Source: a virus
IMG/VR virus record: IMGVR_UViG_3300036780_000043
Location: 1 to 50,494 of that record
DNA length: 50,494 bases
Strand: one strand, 5' to 3'
The translations under genes and the position numbers were made by a program. The notes under the pieces are model-generated. The model was not told the DNA's origin. It was given only the letters and a program-made list of their open reading frames with translations, and did not search any database. Below are positions 7,192 through 15,349 of this stretch, in pieces. Numbering within the stretch: position 1 is the first letter of the stretch; each line of letters begins with the position of its first letter.

Positions 7192-7435
7192 ATGCGTAAG
7201 CGAAACCCTCTTCGAATATGCCCTATGGCCTATTCAGGACATGAATGTGAAAGGTGCTATCACTTGGAAGCCTGCCCTAAAGACATCCATGTAATGACTC
7301 TAAGACTCCAAGACTCCAAGACTCCCTGTGGAGTTGTATGAGGCGATTCGTACGGAAGCTTTCGACAGGCGTATGTCAATCACAGGTGTGATTCTTGAAG
7401 CAGTCAAGGAGCACTGCGATAAAGTGCAAGCTTGA
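7192..7435 (+). pseudogene. Zinc-knuckle plus ribbon-helix-helix gene, frame-broken by tandem repeats
   Basis: From ATG 7192 the present frame gives 49 residues with a Cys-rich segment (CPMAYSGHECERCYHLEACP) and stops at 7341. A different frame from about 7304 to 7435 encodes RLPVELYEAI...RRMSITGVILEAVKEHC, the core of a ribbon-helix-helix (CopG/Arc) DNA-binding domain, but has no start codon of its own. Between them the 8-mer AAGACTCC is present three times (7302-7325). With one copy (or four) the two halves join into one continuous frame, and the one-copy version would read ...HVMTLRLPVELYEAI, a canonical RHH start. The gene is therefore broken or phase-variable in this molecule. A sequencing or assembly error must also be considered. 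Confidence 0.65.
7302..7325 (+). repeat. Tandem 8-mer, three copies
   Basis: AAGACTCC is repeated three times head to tail (7302-7309, 7310-7317, 7318-7325). Since 8 is not a multiple of 3, each copy gained or lost shifts the frame. The last copy runs into CCCTGTGG (7324-7331), the octamer over-represented throughout this window. Confidence 0.9.
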
Positions 7436-7460
7436 TTGTTCCAGTAAGTTCCTATAAAAT
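7432..7460 (+). promoter_or_regulatory. Sigma70-like promoter before the Cas4-like gene
   Basis: TTGATT (7432-7437), a 17-base spacer, and TAAAAT (7455-7460; TATAAA overlaps at 7453). The expected start is near 7467, and AGGCGGAG follows as ribosome site for ATG 7488. The downstream AGTAGTTAC resembles the sequence after the -10 boxes at 47706, 49079 and 50044. Confidence 0.6.
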
Positions 7461-7487
7461 AGTAGTTACACGAGAGGCGGAGAGCCA

Positions 7488-8597
7488 ATGTATATCATCA
7501 GAACTTCTGATAGAGGACAGTTCAAAAACTGCCGTCAGAAGTGGGATTTTGGAAGTAAGATCCGACAGAACTACGAACCGATCATAGGCATCAAGCCTCT
7601 TGACTTCGGTACGGCTATTCATGCAGGCCTAGAGGCTTACTACAATCCCCTAACTTGGGACACGCCGCAGCTCCGTGAGGCTCTAGCTCTGTCAACGTTC
7701 GCAGCGACCAATAACGAACAGAAGACCAAGTACCTTTCGATCCATCAAGATGGCGAACTTGTAGCTGAGCTTGATACGGACTTCGAAGAGCGCAATCAAC
7801 TTGGTCTCGACATGTTGCACTACTACTTCAGCTGGGCACCCGAGATGGACGAAGACTTCGTACCGGTGTTCACAGAGGTCGAGTTCGAAGTTCCTATTCT
7901 TGTCCCAGGTGACATATCTGCTGTTAGTATGCCTGATAGGTTTTCGGCTACATTCCCCTCCAGGATTCTTAAGTACAAGGGCGAACAGGTTATGTATCAG
8001 GGTCGTATCGACCTCATTGTGCAGAGCAAGTCCACAGGGCGATATCGAATCCGCGATCACAAGACACGAGCCCAGTTCGGGTCCTTAGAGTTCCTCCAGC
8101 TAGATGACCAAGGTACCTCGTATGGTTGGGCTATTGAACACTCCCTTGGCATCGACGTCGAGGCGATCGAGTTCAACGAGCTCCGCAAGGCAGCACCCCA
8201 CGAACCTCAAGCCCTTAAGAACGGGGGCCTCTCTGTCAACAAGCAGCAGAACACTACCTACGACCTCTTTGTCAAGAAGTGCCATGAGATGGGTTTGTCT
8301 CTAGCAACCTATCAACCCTTCCTAGAGTACTTGACAGAGAACCCAAAAGAGTTCTGTCGCCGCGTCGTTGTGCACAAGACAGCGAAAGAGTACGAGATCC
8401 AGAGTCGACGAATCTTCCTAGAGGCAATCGACATGCTGAACGATCCTGCTATCTACCCGAACCCGAACCCTTCTTGGATGGGGTGTCCTGGGTGCCCGTT
8501 CTTCAACCCTTGTCAAGCTACTCAGGACGGCGGCGATGTTCAGTACTTCCTGGACGAGATGTTCCGTAAGCGTCCAGAGACGGAGGCAGCCGAATGA
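7488..8597 (+). CDS. Cas4/RecB-like PD-(D/E)XK exonuclease
   Basis: A 369-residue nuclease: N-terminal FKNC cysteine (about 12-15), FGTAIHAGLEAYY (about 41-53; His motif), RIRDHKTR (D-x-K catalytic core, about 190), then a C-terminal CPGCPFFNPC cluster. One N-terminal plus three C-terminal cysteines is the 4Fe-4S arrangement of Cas4/AddB-type nucleases. Such phage enzymes resect DNA ends for recombination. It stands next to a Sak4-like ATPase and has its own promoter, but no CRISPR array or other cas gene is present, so a recombination role is preferred over spacer acquisition. Confidence 0.85.
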   Translation: MYIIRTSDRGQFKNCRQKWDFGSKIRQNYEPIIGIKPLDFGTAIHAGLEAYYNPLTWDTPQLREALALSTFAATNNEQKTKYLSIHQDGELVAELDTDFEERNQLGLDMLHYYFSWAPEMDEDFVPVFTEVEFEVPILVPGDISAVSMPDRFSATFPSRILKYKGEQVMYQGRIDLIVQSKSTGRYRIRDHKTRAQFGSLEFLQLDDQGTSYGWAIEHSLGIDVEAIEFNELRKAAPHEPQALKNGGLSVNKQQNTTYDLFVKKCHEMGLSLATYQPFLEYLTENPKEFCRRVVVHKTAKEYEIQSRRIFLEAIDMLNDPAIYPNPNPSWMGCPGCPFFNPCQATQDGGDVQYFLDEMFRKRPETEAAE

Positions 8598-8869
8598 TGA
8601 AGTACTTGCGCCTCATCCATGTCAATGGCAACTACTGGAATAGTGAGCCTGCAGACTACACGGAAGAGGAAGCGAAAGAAGCCCAAGACCTACTCAATAA
8701 GGCTGCGTCAGGTACACTGGACTCACTTTCGTTCCTAACAATGGGAGGTGGCTGGTGGTGCTTCCCTACTAAGCAGATAGCTGCTCTCGGTTTAGTCGAC
8801 ATGACACCAGATGAACTGATCCAATACAACGCAACAAACCAGAAAGGTAAGAATGCTAACAGAAACTAA
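8594..8869 (+). CDS. Hypothetical protein
   Basis: Starts inside the stop of the nuclease gene (ATGATGA). The 91-residue product has a beta start (YLRLIHVNGNYW) and a motif GGGWWCFPTKQIAALGLVDM that looks like a small beta-sheet protein. No domain recognised. It overlaps the Sak4-like gene by 17 bases. Confidence 0.6.
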   Translation: MMKYLRLIHVNGNYWNSEPADYTEEEAKEAQDLLNKAASGTLDSLSFLTMGGGWWCFPTKQIAALGLVDMTPDELIQYNATNQKGKNANRN

Positions 8870-9662
8870 AACAGACTTAGCAGACCTGAAACTAACACAG
8901 AAGACAATCGGAGGACTTAACATCAAGTCGGTCACTGAATCGGTGCCGTACTTGAACATGCTTGTGTACGGCGAGCCTGGTATAGGCAAGACGCGTTTGG
9001 CTGGCTCAGCCAGTGAAGTGCCTGAGCTCTCGCCAGTTCTTGTAATCGACGTTGAGGGCGGTGTCCTTTCTCTCGCCAAGGATTATCCCAACGTCGACGT
9101 AGTCCGTATCGAGTCGTGGGAGGATATGAATAGTGTTTACTCTGACCTATTCGACGAGCCGGGGCGATACAACACAGTCGTACTCGATTCCATCTCCGAG
9201 ATGCAGAAGTTTTCTATGTCGCGTATTATGGAAGCGGCCGTTGCTAAGAACCCTATTCGAGAGATCGAAGTGCCCGGAATACGTGAGTGGGGCATCAATG
9301 GCGAACAAATCCGCATGCTGGTTCGAGCCTTCAGGGATATGGATATCAACATCATCCTCACTGCCCATGTTCTCGAGGACAAGGACGAGGCTACGAGCAC
9401 AGTCAAATACAAGCCATCGCTCACAGGCAAACTGAAGAACGAGATCGCAGGCTTCATGGACATCGTTGGCTACATGTACAAGAAGCGGATCAAGGACGAG
9501 GCAAGCGGCGAGCGCTACCTCGGTACATTTCTCCTTACCTCGGCAACAGATAAGGAGGTAGCAAAAGACAGAAGCGGTAAGTTGCCTCAGGTCATTGAGA
9601 ATCCGACAATGGCTGAGCTGTTTGACTACATCAACGGAACACGAACAGAAAGCGAACAATAA
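8853..9662 (+). CDS. Sak4-like RecA-fold ATPase (AAA_24 type)
   Basis: A 269-residue RecA-like NTPase. Walker A is GEPGIGKT (residues 40-47), followed by VLVIDVEGG, and Walker B is VVLDSISE. The order and size match the Sak4 group of phage single-strand annealing/recombination ATPases. The preceding Cas4-like nuclease and the following DUF669 gene are its usual partners. AAAGG lies 6 bases before the ATG. Confidence 0.85.
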   Translation: MLTETKTDLADLKLTQKTIGGLNIKSVTESVPYLNMLVYGEPGIGKTRLAGSASEVPELSPVLVIDVEGGVLSLAKDYPNVDVVRIESWEDMNSVYSDLFDEPGRYNTVVLDSISEMQKFSMSRIMEAAVAKNPIREIEVPGIREWGINGEQIRMLVRAFRDMDINIILTAHVLEDKDEATSTVKYKPSLTGKLKNEIAGFMDIVGYMYKKRIKDEASGERYLGTFLLTSATDKEVAKDRSGKLPQVIENPTMAELFDYINGTRTESEQ

Positions 9663-9663
9663 A

Positions 9664-10137
9664 ATGGCTGGATTGAAACTGAACCTAGGAGACATCGAAC
9701 TCAAGAACTTCGACCCGGTGCCTGCAGGTACGTACACCTGTACCGTCACTGCCGGCGAGATGAAGAAGACTTCGGGCGAAGGCAAGCTCGGCGTGGTTCC
9801 CATGATCAACTGGGAGTTCACCATTGTCGAGCCCGAAGAGTTCGCCAAGCGCAAGCTGTGGACGAACACTGTCATCCACGAGACGACGTTGTTCAACCTG
9901 AAGGCTCTGCTCTTGGCCACGGGTGAGTACACCGATGAGGACCTCGCTACCGAGATCGACTTCGAAATCGAGGACGTCATCGGCAAGGAACTCGATCTCG
10001 TCGCAGGTCAGCGCGAGTACCCGAAGGATTCAGGCGAGTGGCGCAACGAAGTCAAGCGCTTCGTCGTTCCGGAGTCGGGCGCCGCGGCCCCTGCAGGTAA
10101 GGCGAAGGGAGCAACCAAGAAGTCGCTTCTGCCTTAG
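9664..10137 (+). CDS. DUF669-like protein, probable ssDNA-binding partner
   Basis: A 157-residue acidic protein: FDPVPAGTYTCTVTAGEMKK at the start, a central INWEFTIVEPEEFAKRKLW beta domain, and a Lys/Ala tail ending KKSLLP. This matches the DUF669 pattern; such proteins are usually encoded beside Sak/Sak4 recombinases and are thought to act as single-strand binding proteins. Codons are more GC-rich and biased than those of adjacent genes, like the HTH genes at 1868 and 50103, which suggests high expression. It is followed by a strong hairpin at 10158-10201. Confidence 0.75.
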   Translation: MAGLKLNLGDIELKNFDPVPAGTYTCTVTAGEMKKTSGEGKLGVVPMINWEFTIVEPEEFAKRKLWTNTVIHETTLFNLKALLLATGEYTDEDLATEIDFEIEDVIGKELDLVAGQREYPKDSGEWRNEVKRFVVPESGAAAPAGKAKGATKKSLLP

Positions 10138-10157
10138 CCGAACCTGCCCAAGGTTGT

Positions 10158-10201
10158 AGGGGCGTCATCGTTGAGCTTCTCCGCCCTCCGATGGCGCCCC
10201 T
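10158..10201 (+). terminator. Hairpin between DUF669 and primase genes
   Basis: AGGGGCGTCATCG (10158-10170) pairs with CGATGGCGCCCCT (10189-10201), 13 base pairs with one G-T, around an 18-base loop. No T run follows. It would separate the highly expressed upstream gene from the primase and argues that the in-frame ATG at 10191, buried in the stem, is not the primase start. Confidence 0.55.
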
Positions 10202-10223
10202 GCATTATCCCGAAAGGAGCAAG

Positions 10224-12404
10224 TTGCTTGTAGTCTCAAACGAAGCCAAGGAAAAGAGGGCGACTTTCTTTCGTCTTATCTTCCAGGACTATGAAGGCTT
10301 CATTTGCATTGCACACCGCGTTGCAGGTAAAGGTGCATTTGGGGAAGAGTTCTTTATGTATCCAGGTGAAATGGATACAATGCTGGGACACGTAGAACTG
10401 AAAGTTATGGGGAACGATGTCTGGTTCAGTCCAATGTTGTTTGGAACCAGAGTACGTAGGAAGGACGAAGTCACAGTTACACCAGTTCTTTGGGCGGATC
10501 TTGATACATGCGAACCCGCCAAGCTCTTAGTCAATCCAACTATCACAGTTCAAACGTCACCTGGTAAGTGGCAGGGGGTATGGAAACTCAATGAAGCTAT
10601 TGACCCTTCGGACGCAGAAGCGATTTGTAAGCGTATCGCTTACCACCACGCAGACGATGGAGCCGACAAGTCTGGATGGGATCTTACACAACTGCTTCGG
10701 GTCCCCTATACAAACAACTACAAGTACGGGAATACCCGACTTCCGACTGTCCAGATCGTTGACACTGACGGTACGGAGTACACAGCAAGTACGTTCGATG
10801 TGTATCCGACGACCGAAGAGCTCGAGAGGGAAGAGATTCCATTTCCAGACAAGTGGCCCCACGAAGATGGTAGCGCAGCCCTAGAGGCGAACAAGACAAT
10901 CATCCCTCCCCAGGTCTGGCCCTTGATACAGCTGCCTCCACAGGGTGATTGGAGCAAAGCTCTCTGGCAACTCGAGATGCTCCTATTCGAAACAGCTTTG
11001 ACGCGTGAAGAGGTCTTTCTAATCGTCAAAGACTCCGCCTGCAATAAGTACAAGCGGGATGGACGTAGCGATAAACTCCTGTGGAAAGACGTCTGCAGAG
11101 CGCAGGGACAGAAACTCCACCAAAGCATCTTGATTAGTCCTAGTGTCGATAAGGAGCCAGGGTCACTCCTATCGCCTGAGGAGGAAGTGGAAGCTGAAGC
11201 CGACATCACATTCATTGAGGAGTACGTCAAGTGGGCGAAATCGTTAGGGGACGCGGCCTGGCAATATCACGAGGCAGGAGCATTTATCATCTTGTCCAGC
11301 CTCTTGTCGGGCGCGGTCAAGTTACCTACAAGCTTTGGGATCGTCGTTCCAAACTTGTGGTTCATGCTTTTAGCCGATACGACTTTGACGAGGAAAACGA
11401 CGGCGATGGACATCGCGATGGAAATGTTGATGGACGTAGATCCAGATTGTATGCTAGCAACAGATGGGTCTATCGAGGGCCTCTTCACGTCACTATCAAT
11501 GAGACCGAATCGGGCTTCTGTATTCTTACGCGACGAGTTCTCGGGCCTATTAGAAGCCATGACCAAGAAGGATTACATGGCGGGCATGGCGGAGACACTC
11601 ACCAAGTTGTACGATGGAAAATACCAAAAGCGAGTACTCCGGAAAGACATAATCGAGGTCAAGGACCCTATTCTGATCATCCTTGCTGGGGGGATCCGAA
11701 CCAAGATTCAGTCATTGTTACAGTTCGAGCACGTCAGTTCGGGCTTCATGCCGAGGTTCGTATTCGTCACAGCCGTATCTGACACTTCTAAGATGATGCC
11801 TCTCGGACCTCCCACTGATAGGTCAACTGGTGATCGTCTTCTGATTCTTGACAAGCTTCGTGATCTGTATCTCCGAGTGTCGATGGACCAACAGATAACA
11901 GTAAATGGTCATGTAACACTTACTAAGCCTCGCATCGAAGCCCAGTTGACACCTGAAGCTTGGGCTCGTTACAATAAGTTTGAGTCTGACCTACTCGATC
12001 TTGGACTTCGTTCAGTAATGCCCGATATGCTGATGCCTACTATGGATCGTCTAGCAAAGAGCGGGCTGAAGGCGTCAGTACTGATCGCAGCTTCCAGAGG
12101 GCTACAAAGCAATACCTTGACAGTAACAGAGAAGGACCTGATCAAGGCGATATCATTCGTCAACAAGTGGCGAGACTATGCTATCCAAGTAATCAGGAAC
12201 ATTGGAATGAGTACACAAGAGAGGCTTATTGACCAGGTCTATTCAGCAATCCTAAGATCACCAGACATCTTGCGTTCAACAATCATGCGCAATCACCACC
12301 TAACAAAACGTGATGCCGACCTAATCTTGGACACCCTTGAGCAGCGAGGCCTAATCAATCGATTCCGTCTTGGTAGCGGAGAAAGGCTTACAACACATGG
12401 CTAA
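10224..12404 (+). CDS. Primase-helicase (prim-pol-like plus DUF3987-like)
   Basis: The TTG at 10224 is chosen because AAAGGAG lies 5 bases before it; the upstream ATG at 10191 is inside a hairpin. Of 726 residues, the N-terminal third (PVLWADLDTCEP, WKLNEAIDPSDAEAI, DLTQLLRVPYTNNYKYG) resembles a primase-polymerase/RepB-like domain with its metal-binding aspartates. The middle is a helicase-type ATPase: LADTTLTRKTTAMDIAM as a Walker A variant and SVFLRDEFSGLLEAM as Walker B, as in DUF3987 proteins. The C-terminus (about 650-720) is winged-helix-like. It would prime and unwind at the fork. It overlaps queC by 8 bases. Confidence 0.75.
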   Translation: MLVVSNEAKEKRATFFRLIFQDYEGFICIAHRVAGKGAFGEEFFMYPGEMDTMLGHVELKVMGNDVWFSPMLFGTRVRRKDEVTVTPVLWADLDTCEPAKLLVNPTITVQTSPGKWQGVWKLNEAIDPSDAEAICKRIAYHHADDGADKSGWDLTQLLRVPYTNNYKYGNTRLPTVQIVDTDGTEYTASTFDVYPTTEELEREEIPFPDKWPHEDGSAALEANKTIIPPQVWPLIQLPPQGDWSKALWQLEMLLFETALTREEVFLIVKDSACNKYKRDGRSDKLLWKDVCRAQGQKLHQSILISPSVDKEPGSLLSPEEEVEAEADITFIEEYVKWAKSLGDAAWQYHEAGAFIILSSLLSGAVKLPTSFGIVVPNLWFMLLADTTLTRKTTAMDIAMEMLMDVDPDCMLATDGSIEGLFTSLSMRPNRASVFLRDEFSGLLEAMTKKDYMAGMAETLTKLYDGKYQKRVLRKDIIEVKDPILIILAGGIRTKIQSLLQFEHVSSGFMPRFVFVTAVSDTSKMMPLGPPTDRSTGDRLLILDKLRDLYLRVSMDQQITVNGHVTLTKPRIEAQLTPEAWARYNKFESDLLDLGLRSVMPDMLMPTMDRLAKSGLKASVLIAASRGLQSNTLTVTEKDLIKAISFVNKWRDYAIQVIRNIGMSTQERLIDQVYSAILRSPDILRSTIMRNHHLTKRDADLILDTLEQRGLINRFRLGSGERLTTHG

Positions 12405-13068
12405 AGGAGTTGCAATCGTATCAGGTGGCATGGACAGTGTTGTCCTTGCCCATATGCTTGCCGAGAAGGACGAGCTCCACTTGCTCTCGTTCAACTACGG
12501 TCAGCGGCACGGTAAGGAGTTGATCTTTGCCCGCGAGTGCGCCGAAGACATCGGAGCGAAGTGGGATCTGATCGACCTTCACGAGTTCGGATCCCTGCTA
12601 AAGGGGTCAGCGTTGACTGACGACATCGACGTCCCTCACGGGCGCTACGACGATGAGTCAATGAAGGTGACCGTTGTACCCAACCGCAACGCGATCATGC
12701 TGGCTCTGGCGACTGGTGTTGCAGTCGCAGAAGGGGCTAGCTACGTAGCTACGGGTGTCCACGCTGGCGACCACGCAATCTACCCAGATTGTCGTCCAGA
12801 GTTCATTTCTAAGATGTCCTACGCAATGAACGCAGCCAACGAAGGGTTTGTAGTTGCAGGGTTTAGAATCGTCGCACCGTTTGTGCATATGGGCAAGGAA
12901 GACATCTGCGCCATAGGCAACAATCTCGACAGCCCTGTCGATCACGGGAAGACGTGGTCCTGCTATGAAGGCGGCGAGCTCCACTGCGGCAAGTGCGGAA
13001 CCTGCGTCGAACGCATAGAAGCATTTCAACTTTCAGGTGTGCCTGATCCGACAGTGTATGCTTTATGA
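12397..13068 (+). CDS. queC: QueC, 7-cyano-7-deazaguanine (preQ0) synthase
   Basis: The ATG at 12397 is preferred (AGAAAGG upstream), giving 223 residues. The PP-loop SGGMDS (about residues 9-14) binds ATP. The C-terminus carries the zinc site SCYEGGELHCGKCGTC. QueC converts 7-carboxy-7-deazaguanine to preQ0 using ATP and ammonia. In phages with a DpdA protein this supplies a base for DNA modification rather than tRNA. It begins the cassette shared with queD, queE and folE, and overlaps the primase gene. Confidence 0.95.
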   Translation: MAKGVAIVSGGMDSVVLAHMLAEKDELHLLSFNYGQRHGKELIFARECAEDIGAKWDLIDLHEFGSLLKGSALTDDIDVPHGRYDDESMKVTVVPNRNAIMLALATGVAVAEGASYVATGVHAGDHAIYPDCRPEFISKMSYAMNAANEGFVVAGFRIVAPFVHMGKEDICAIGNNLDSPVDHGKTWSCYEGGELHCGKCGTCVERIEAFQLSGVPDPTVYAL

Positions 13069-13271
13069 GTACAGAGTGCAAAGTAGTCGGCACCTGTCCT
13101 AACTGTGACCAGCTTGTTGTAGTCACAGGAGTTGCCGATCCGAGCATGCATGAAGCGCGCATGATAGCTTGGGGTAAGTGGGCTGCGTACTGTTTAATGA
13201 CAGGCTTCACAGGTATCATCTTAGCAGGATGTGCCTACGGTATAACGGAAATCCTAGTACACCTGCCATGA
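13065..13271 (+). CDS. Zinc-knuckle plus one membrane segment
   Basis: Starts within the queC stop (TTTATGAG). The 68-residue product has CPNC (about 11-14) and a C-terminal hydrophobic segment (about 41-62; AAYCLMTGFTGIILAGCAYG). It is co-translated with queC and the next small gene. Function unknown. Confidence 0.5.
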   Translation: MSTECKVVGTCPNCDQLVVVTGVADPSMHEARMIAWGKWAAYCLMTGFTGIILAGCAYGITEILVHLP

Positions 13272-13492
13272 CAGAGACACGACAAGACAAGAGGTACGAC
13301 GCTTGGTGTGCCCAGCACGAGGAGCATCCAATGGTATGCTTCTGGAAGCACCACCCAGAAGTATGTAATGCCCATCACAGGCAGAGCTGTCCTGACTGTA
13401 CTATAGTAACGGAGGCAACAGATGCAAGCGATCAGGTTGAAGCACAACTCGGAGATGGGTCACAGACTGACTCTGAGTCCGGGCAAGTGTGA
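13268..13492 (+). CDS. Cys/His-rich small protein
   Basis: ATG at 13268 overlaps the previous stop. The 74 residues include CAQHEEHPMVCFWKHHPEVC and HHRQSCPDC, which could bind zinc, and an acidic Ser/Asp/Gln tail. It overlaps queD by 71 bases in another frame. No family recognised. Confidence 0.45.
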   Translation: MTETRQDKRYDAWCAQHEEHPMVCFWKHHPEVCNAHHRQSCPDCTIVTEATDASDQVEAQLGDGSQTDSESGQV

Positions 13493-13841
13493 AAGGATCC
13501 ACGGCCATAGCTGGTGGTTCGAACTAACTATCAGCGGTGATCCTCATCCAGCTACGGGCATGATCATCGACTTTGCGGACGTCAAGCGATGGATGCGGAA
13601 CTTCATCGACGACAACTGGGACCATAGGCTGATGCTGAATACAGACGACCCTGTGGTTCCCTTTCTCAAGTCGCTGCTGCCTACTGACTCAATCGTTCAC
13701 CTACTACCTCATTGTGATCCTACGGTCGAGAACGTTGCAGCCTACTTTGGTAAGCTTGCGCGCAATCAGTTCGGCACGGGCTATAACTACCAGGTATGGG
13801 TGCAGGAGACCGGAGTCAATGCAGCATACTGGGAGGGTTAA
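13422..13841 (+). CDS. queD: QueD, 6-carboxytetrahydropterin synthase
   Basis: A 139-residue member of the 6-pyruvoyl-tetrahydropterin synthase family. Zinc ligands are a His in MGHR and two in HGHSW, the catalytic Cys is in GKCERIHGH, WDHRLMLN supplies the Asp-His pair, and PTVENVA carries the substrate glutamate. It converts dihydroneopterin triphosphate, made by the FolE product encoded downstream, to 6-carboxytetrahydropterin. GGAGG lies just upstream of the ATG despite the overlap with the preceding gene. Confidence 0.92.
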   Translation: MQAIRLKHNSEMGHRLTLSPGKCERIHGHSWWFELTISGDPHPATGMIIDFADVKRWMRNFIDDNWDHRLMLNTDDPVVPFLKSLLPTDSIVHLLPHCDPTVENVAAYFGKLARNQFGTGYNYQVWVQETGVNAAYWEG

Positions 13842-14074
13842 TGAGTCAGCAGAAAAGGGTCCTAACAACCTGGATGCACGACGAAGCGACTGAAGTGACC
13901 TTCAAAGTGAAAGTCATTCCAGGACGTATTGAACGCTACTACTCGTGGTGTTCAGAGCATGGAGCAACAGGTCAACTAACACACCGAAAGAAGGAGGCAA
14001 ACAAAGATATGGGAAGTCACATGCATTCCCAACACGCTTGGATGGTTGATAGTCAGAAGGTGCAACGTGCCTAA
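13841..14074 (+). CDS. Hypothetical protein within the que cassette
   Basis: The ATG at 13841 overlaps the queD stop (TTAATGA). The 77-residue basic product (LTTWMHDEATEVTFKVKVIP, HRKKEANKDMGSHMHSQHAW) has no recognised domain but several His residues. It overlaps queE by 8 bases. Its fixed place in the cassette suggests a link with the pathway or simply operon filling. Confidence 0.5.
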   Translation: MSQQKRVLTTWMHDEATEVTFKVKVIPGRIERYYSWCSEHGATGQLTHRKKEANKDMGSHMHSQHAWMVDSQKVQRA

Positions 14075-14765
14075 AGGGAAACTTCGACTAGTTGAACACT
14101 ACGTTAGTCCGCAGTGCGAAGGACCCCGAACAGGTACGATGACTCAGTTCGTACGCTTCGCCGGCTGCAACATGAAGTGTCCACTTTGGCCTTGCGATAC
14201 TGACTACGCCATCGATCCCGCAATCTATCGGGAAGGCTCTTCATGGGTTGAACCCTTCGAGTTAGCAGAGCGTGTCGCTTGGATGTATCGTTCCACAGGG
14301 GCTTCGAATGTCTGCTTAACTGGTGGAGAGCCATTCCTGCAGGACAACGACGCGTTGCATGACTTCGTAATGGCCTGCGATGCGACGTTCGAGTGCTTCT
14401 CGAACGGGTCATTCTCTTACCCCGACTGGTCGATCAATGTGGTCGACTTCGTCATGGACTGGAAGCTTCCAGGCTCAGGTGAGTGGGAGACGCGGATCGA
14501 ACAGAGAGAGAAGAACGCCCTGAAGCTCATGAGTACGGACGCGATCAAGTTCGTTGTTGCTTCTGACGAGGACCTAGAAGTCGCCGCTGAGACATACGAT
14601 GGTCTTCTAGGTAAGGACTGTCGAGCTCACTTCTGGGTAGGACCAGCTTGGGACAAGTACGACCCTATCAAGATCATTGACTACATCAAGAACACCGCGT
14701 ATCCATGGAAGCTAAATCTGCAAGTGCATAAAATGATTTGGCCTCCCGACATGAAAGGTGTATAG
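14067..14765 (+). CDS. queE: QueE, 7-carboxy-7-deazaguanine synthase
   Basis: A GTG at 14067 with AGAAGG upstream gives 232 residues beginning MPKGKLRLVEHYVSPQCEGP, the usual QueE start. It is a radical SAM enzyme converting 6-carboxytetrahydropterin to 7-carboxy-7-deazaguanine. The cluster motif reads GCNMKCPLWPCDT, a CX3CX4C spacing rather than the more usual CX3CX2C. TGGEPFLQ is the SAM-binding GGE motif. It is co-expressed with queC, queD and folE. Confidence 0.92.
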   Translation: MPKGKLRLVEHYVSPQCEGPRTGTMTQFVRFAGCNMKCPLWPCDTDYAIDPAIYREGSSWVEPFELAERVAWMYRSTGASNVCLTGGEPFLQDNDALHDFVMACDATFECFSNGSFSYPDWSINVVDFVMDWKLPGSGEWETRIEQREKNALKLMSTDAIKFVVASDEDLEVAAETYDGLLGKDCRAHFWVGPAWDKYDPIKIIDYIKNTAYPWKLNLQVHKMIWPPDMKGV

Positions 14766-15322
14766 TGAGCGAACCAGGAGACGACAGCTTGGTAACGGAC
14801 ATCGCGAATGTCCTGAAGTACGTAACAGGCAACAAGTTCGAAGCACCGCACATGAAGGCGACCCCGAGGAGATGGGCAAGCATGATGGAGATCCTAACCT
14901 CGCCGGTTGAGTTCGAGTTCACGACCTTCGAGGACGATCACCAGGAGATGGTACTTGTCGCAGACATTCCATTCTTCTCGTTGTGTGCCCACCACTTGAT
15001 CCCGTTCTTCGGCAAAGCACATGTTGCGTATATACCGAACGGCAAGCTAGTGGGGCTATCAAAGATCCCCCGCACGGTCAAGTACTTCTCGTCATCGCTT
15101 CAGGTGCAGGAGACCTTAACCAGTCAAGTTGCCGACTTTCTTGACGCGCAGCTCGCGCCGAGGGGCGTCGCAGTAGTCATGAAGGGAGAGCACCTCTGTA
15201 TGGCGATGAGAGGGGTGCAAGTGCCTGGAACACAGACAACAACATCGGCAATGAGAGGAGTCTTCCTCGACAACGACAACACCGCACGTGCAGAGTTCTT
15301 AGCTTTGATTCCGTGCACTTGA
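14765..15322 (+). CDS. folE: FolE, GTP cyclohydrolase I
   Basis: The GTG at 14765 overlaps the queE stop, with GAAAGG upstream, giving 185 residues. The zinc site is SLCAHHLIPF plus GEHLCMAMRG, and LVGLSK and LQVQETLTSQVA match the family core. It converts GTP to dihydroneopterin triphosphate, the first step toward preQ0. A phage copy raises precursor flow independent of the host folate pathway. It completes the four-gene preQ0 route in this window. Confidence 0.95.
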   Translation: MSEPGDDSLVTDIANVLKYVTGNKFEAPHMKATPRRWASMMEILTSPVEFEFTTFEDDHQEMVLVADIPFFSLCAHHLIPFFGKAHVAYIPNGKLVGLSKIPRTVKYFSSSLQVQETLTSQVADFLDAQLAPRGVAVVMKGEHLCMAMRGVQVPGTQTTTSAMRGVFLDNDNTARAEFLALIPCT

Positions 15323-15349
15323 TTTGGTACGAAAGGATGTAGTAAAATA

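Noticed and set aside
9147-9986. 279-residue minus-strand frame
   Set aside because: Antisense to the Sak4-like and DUF669 genes, both with clear motifs; composition is that of a shadow frame.
10191-10223. Upstream ATG as start of the primase-helicase
   Set aside because: The ATG is buried in the stem of the 10158-10201 hairpin and has no ribosome site, while TTG 10224 has AAAGGAG at the right distance.
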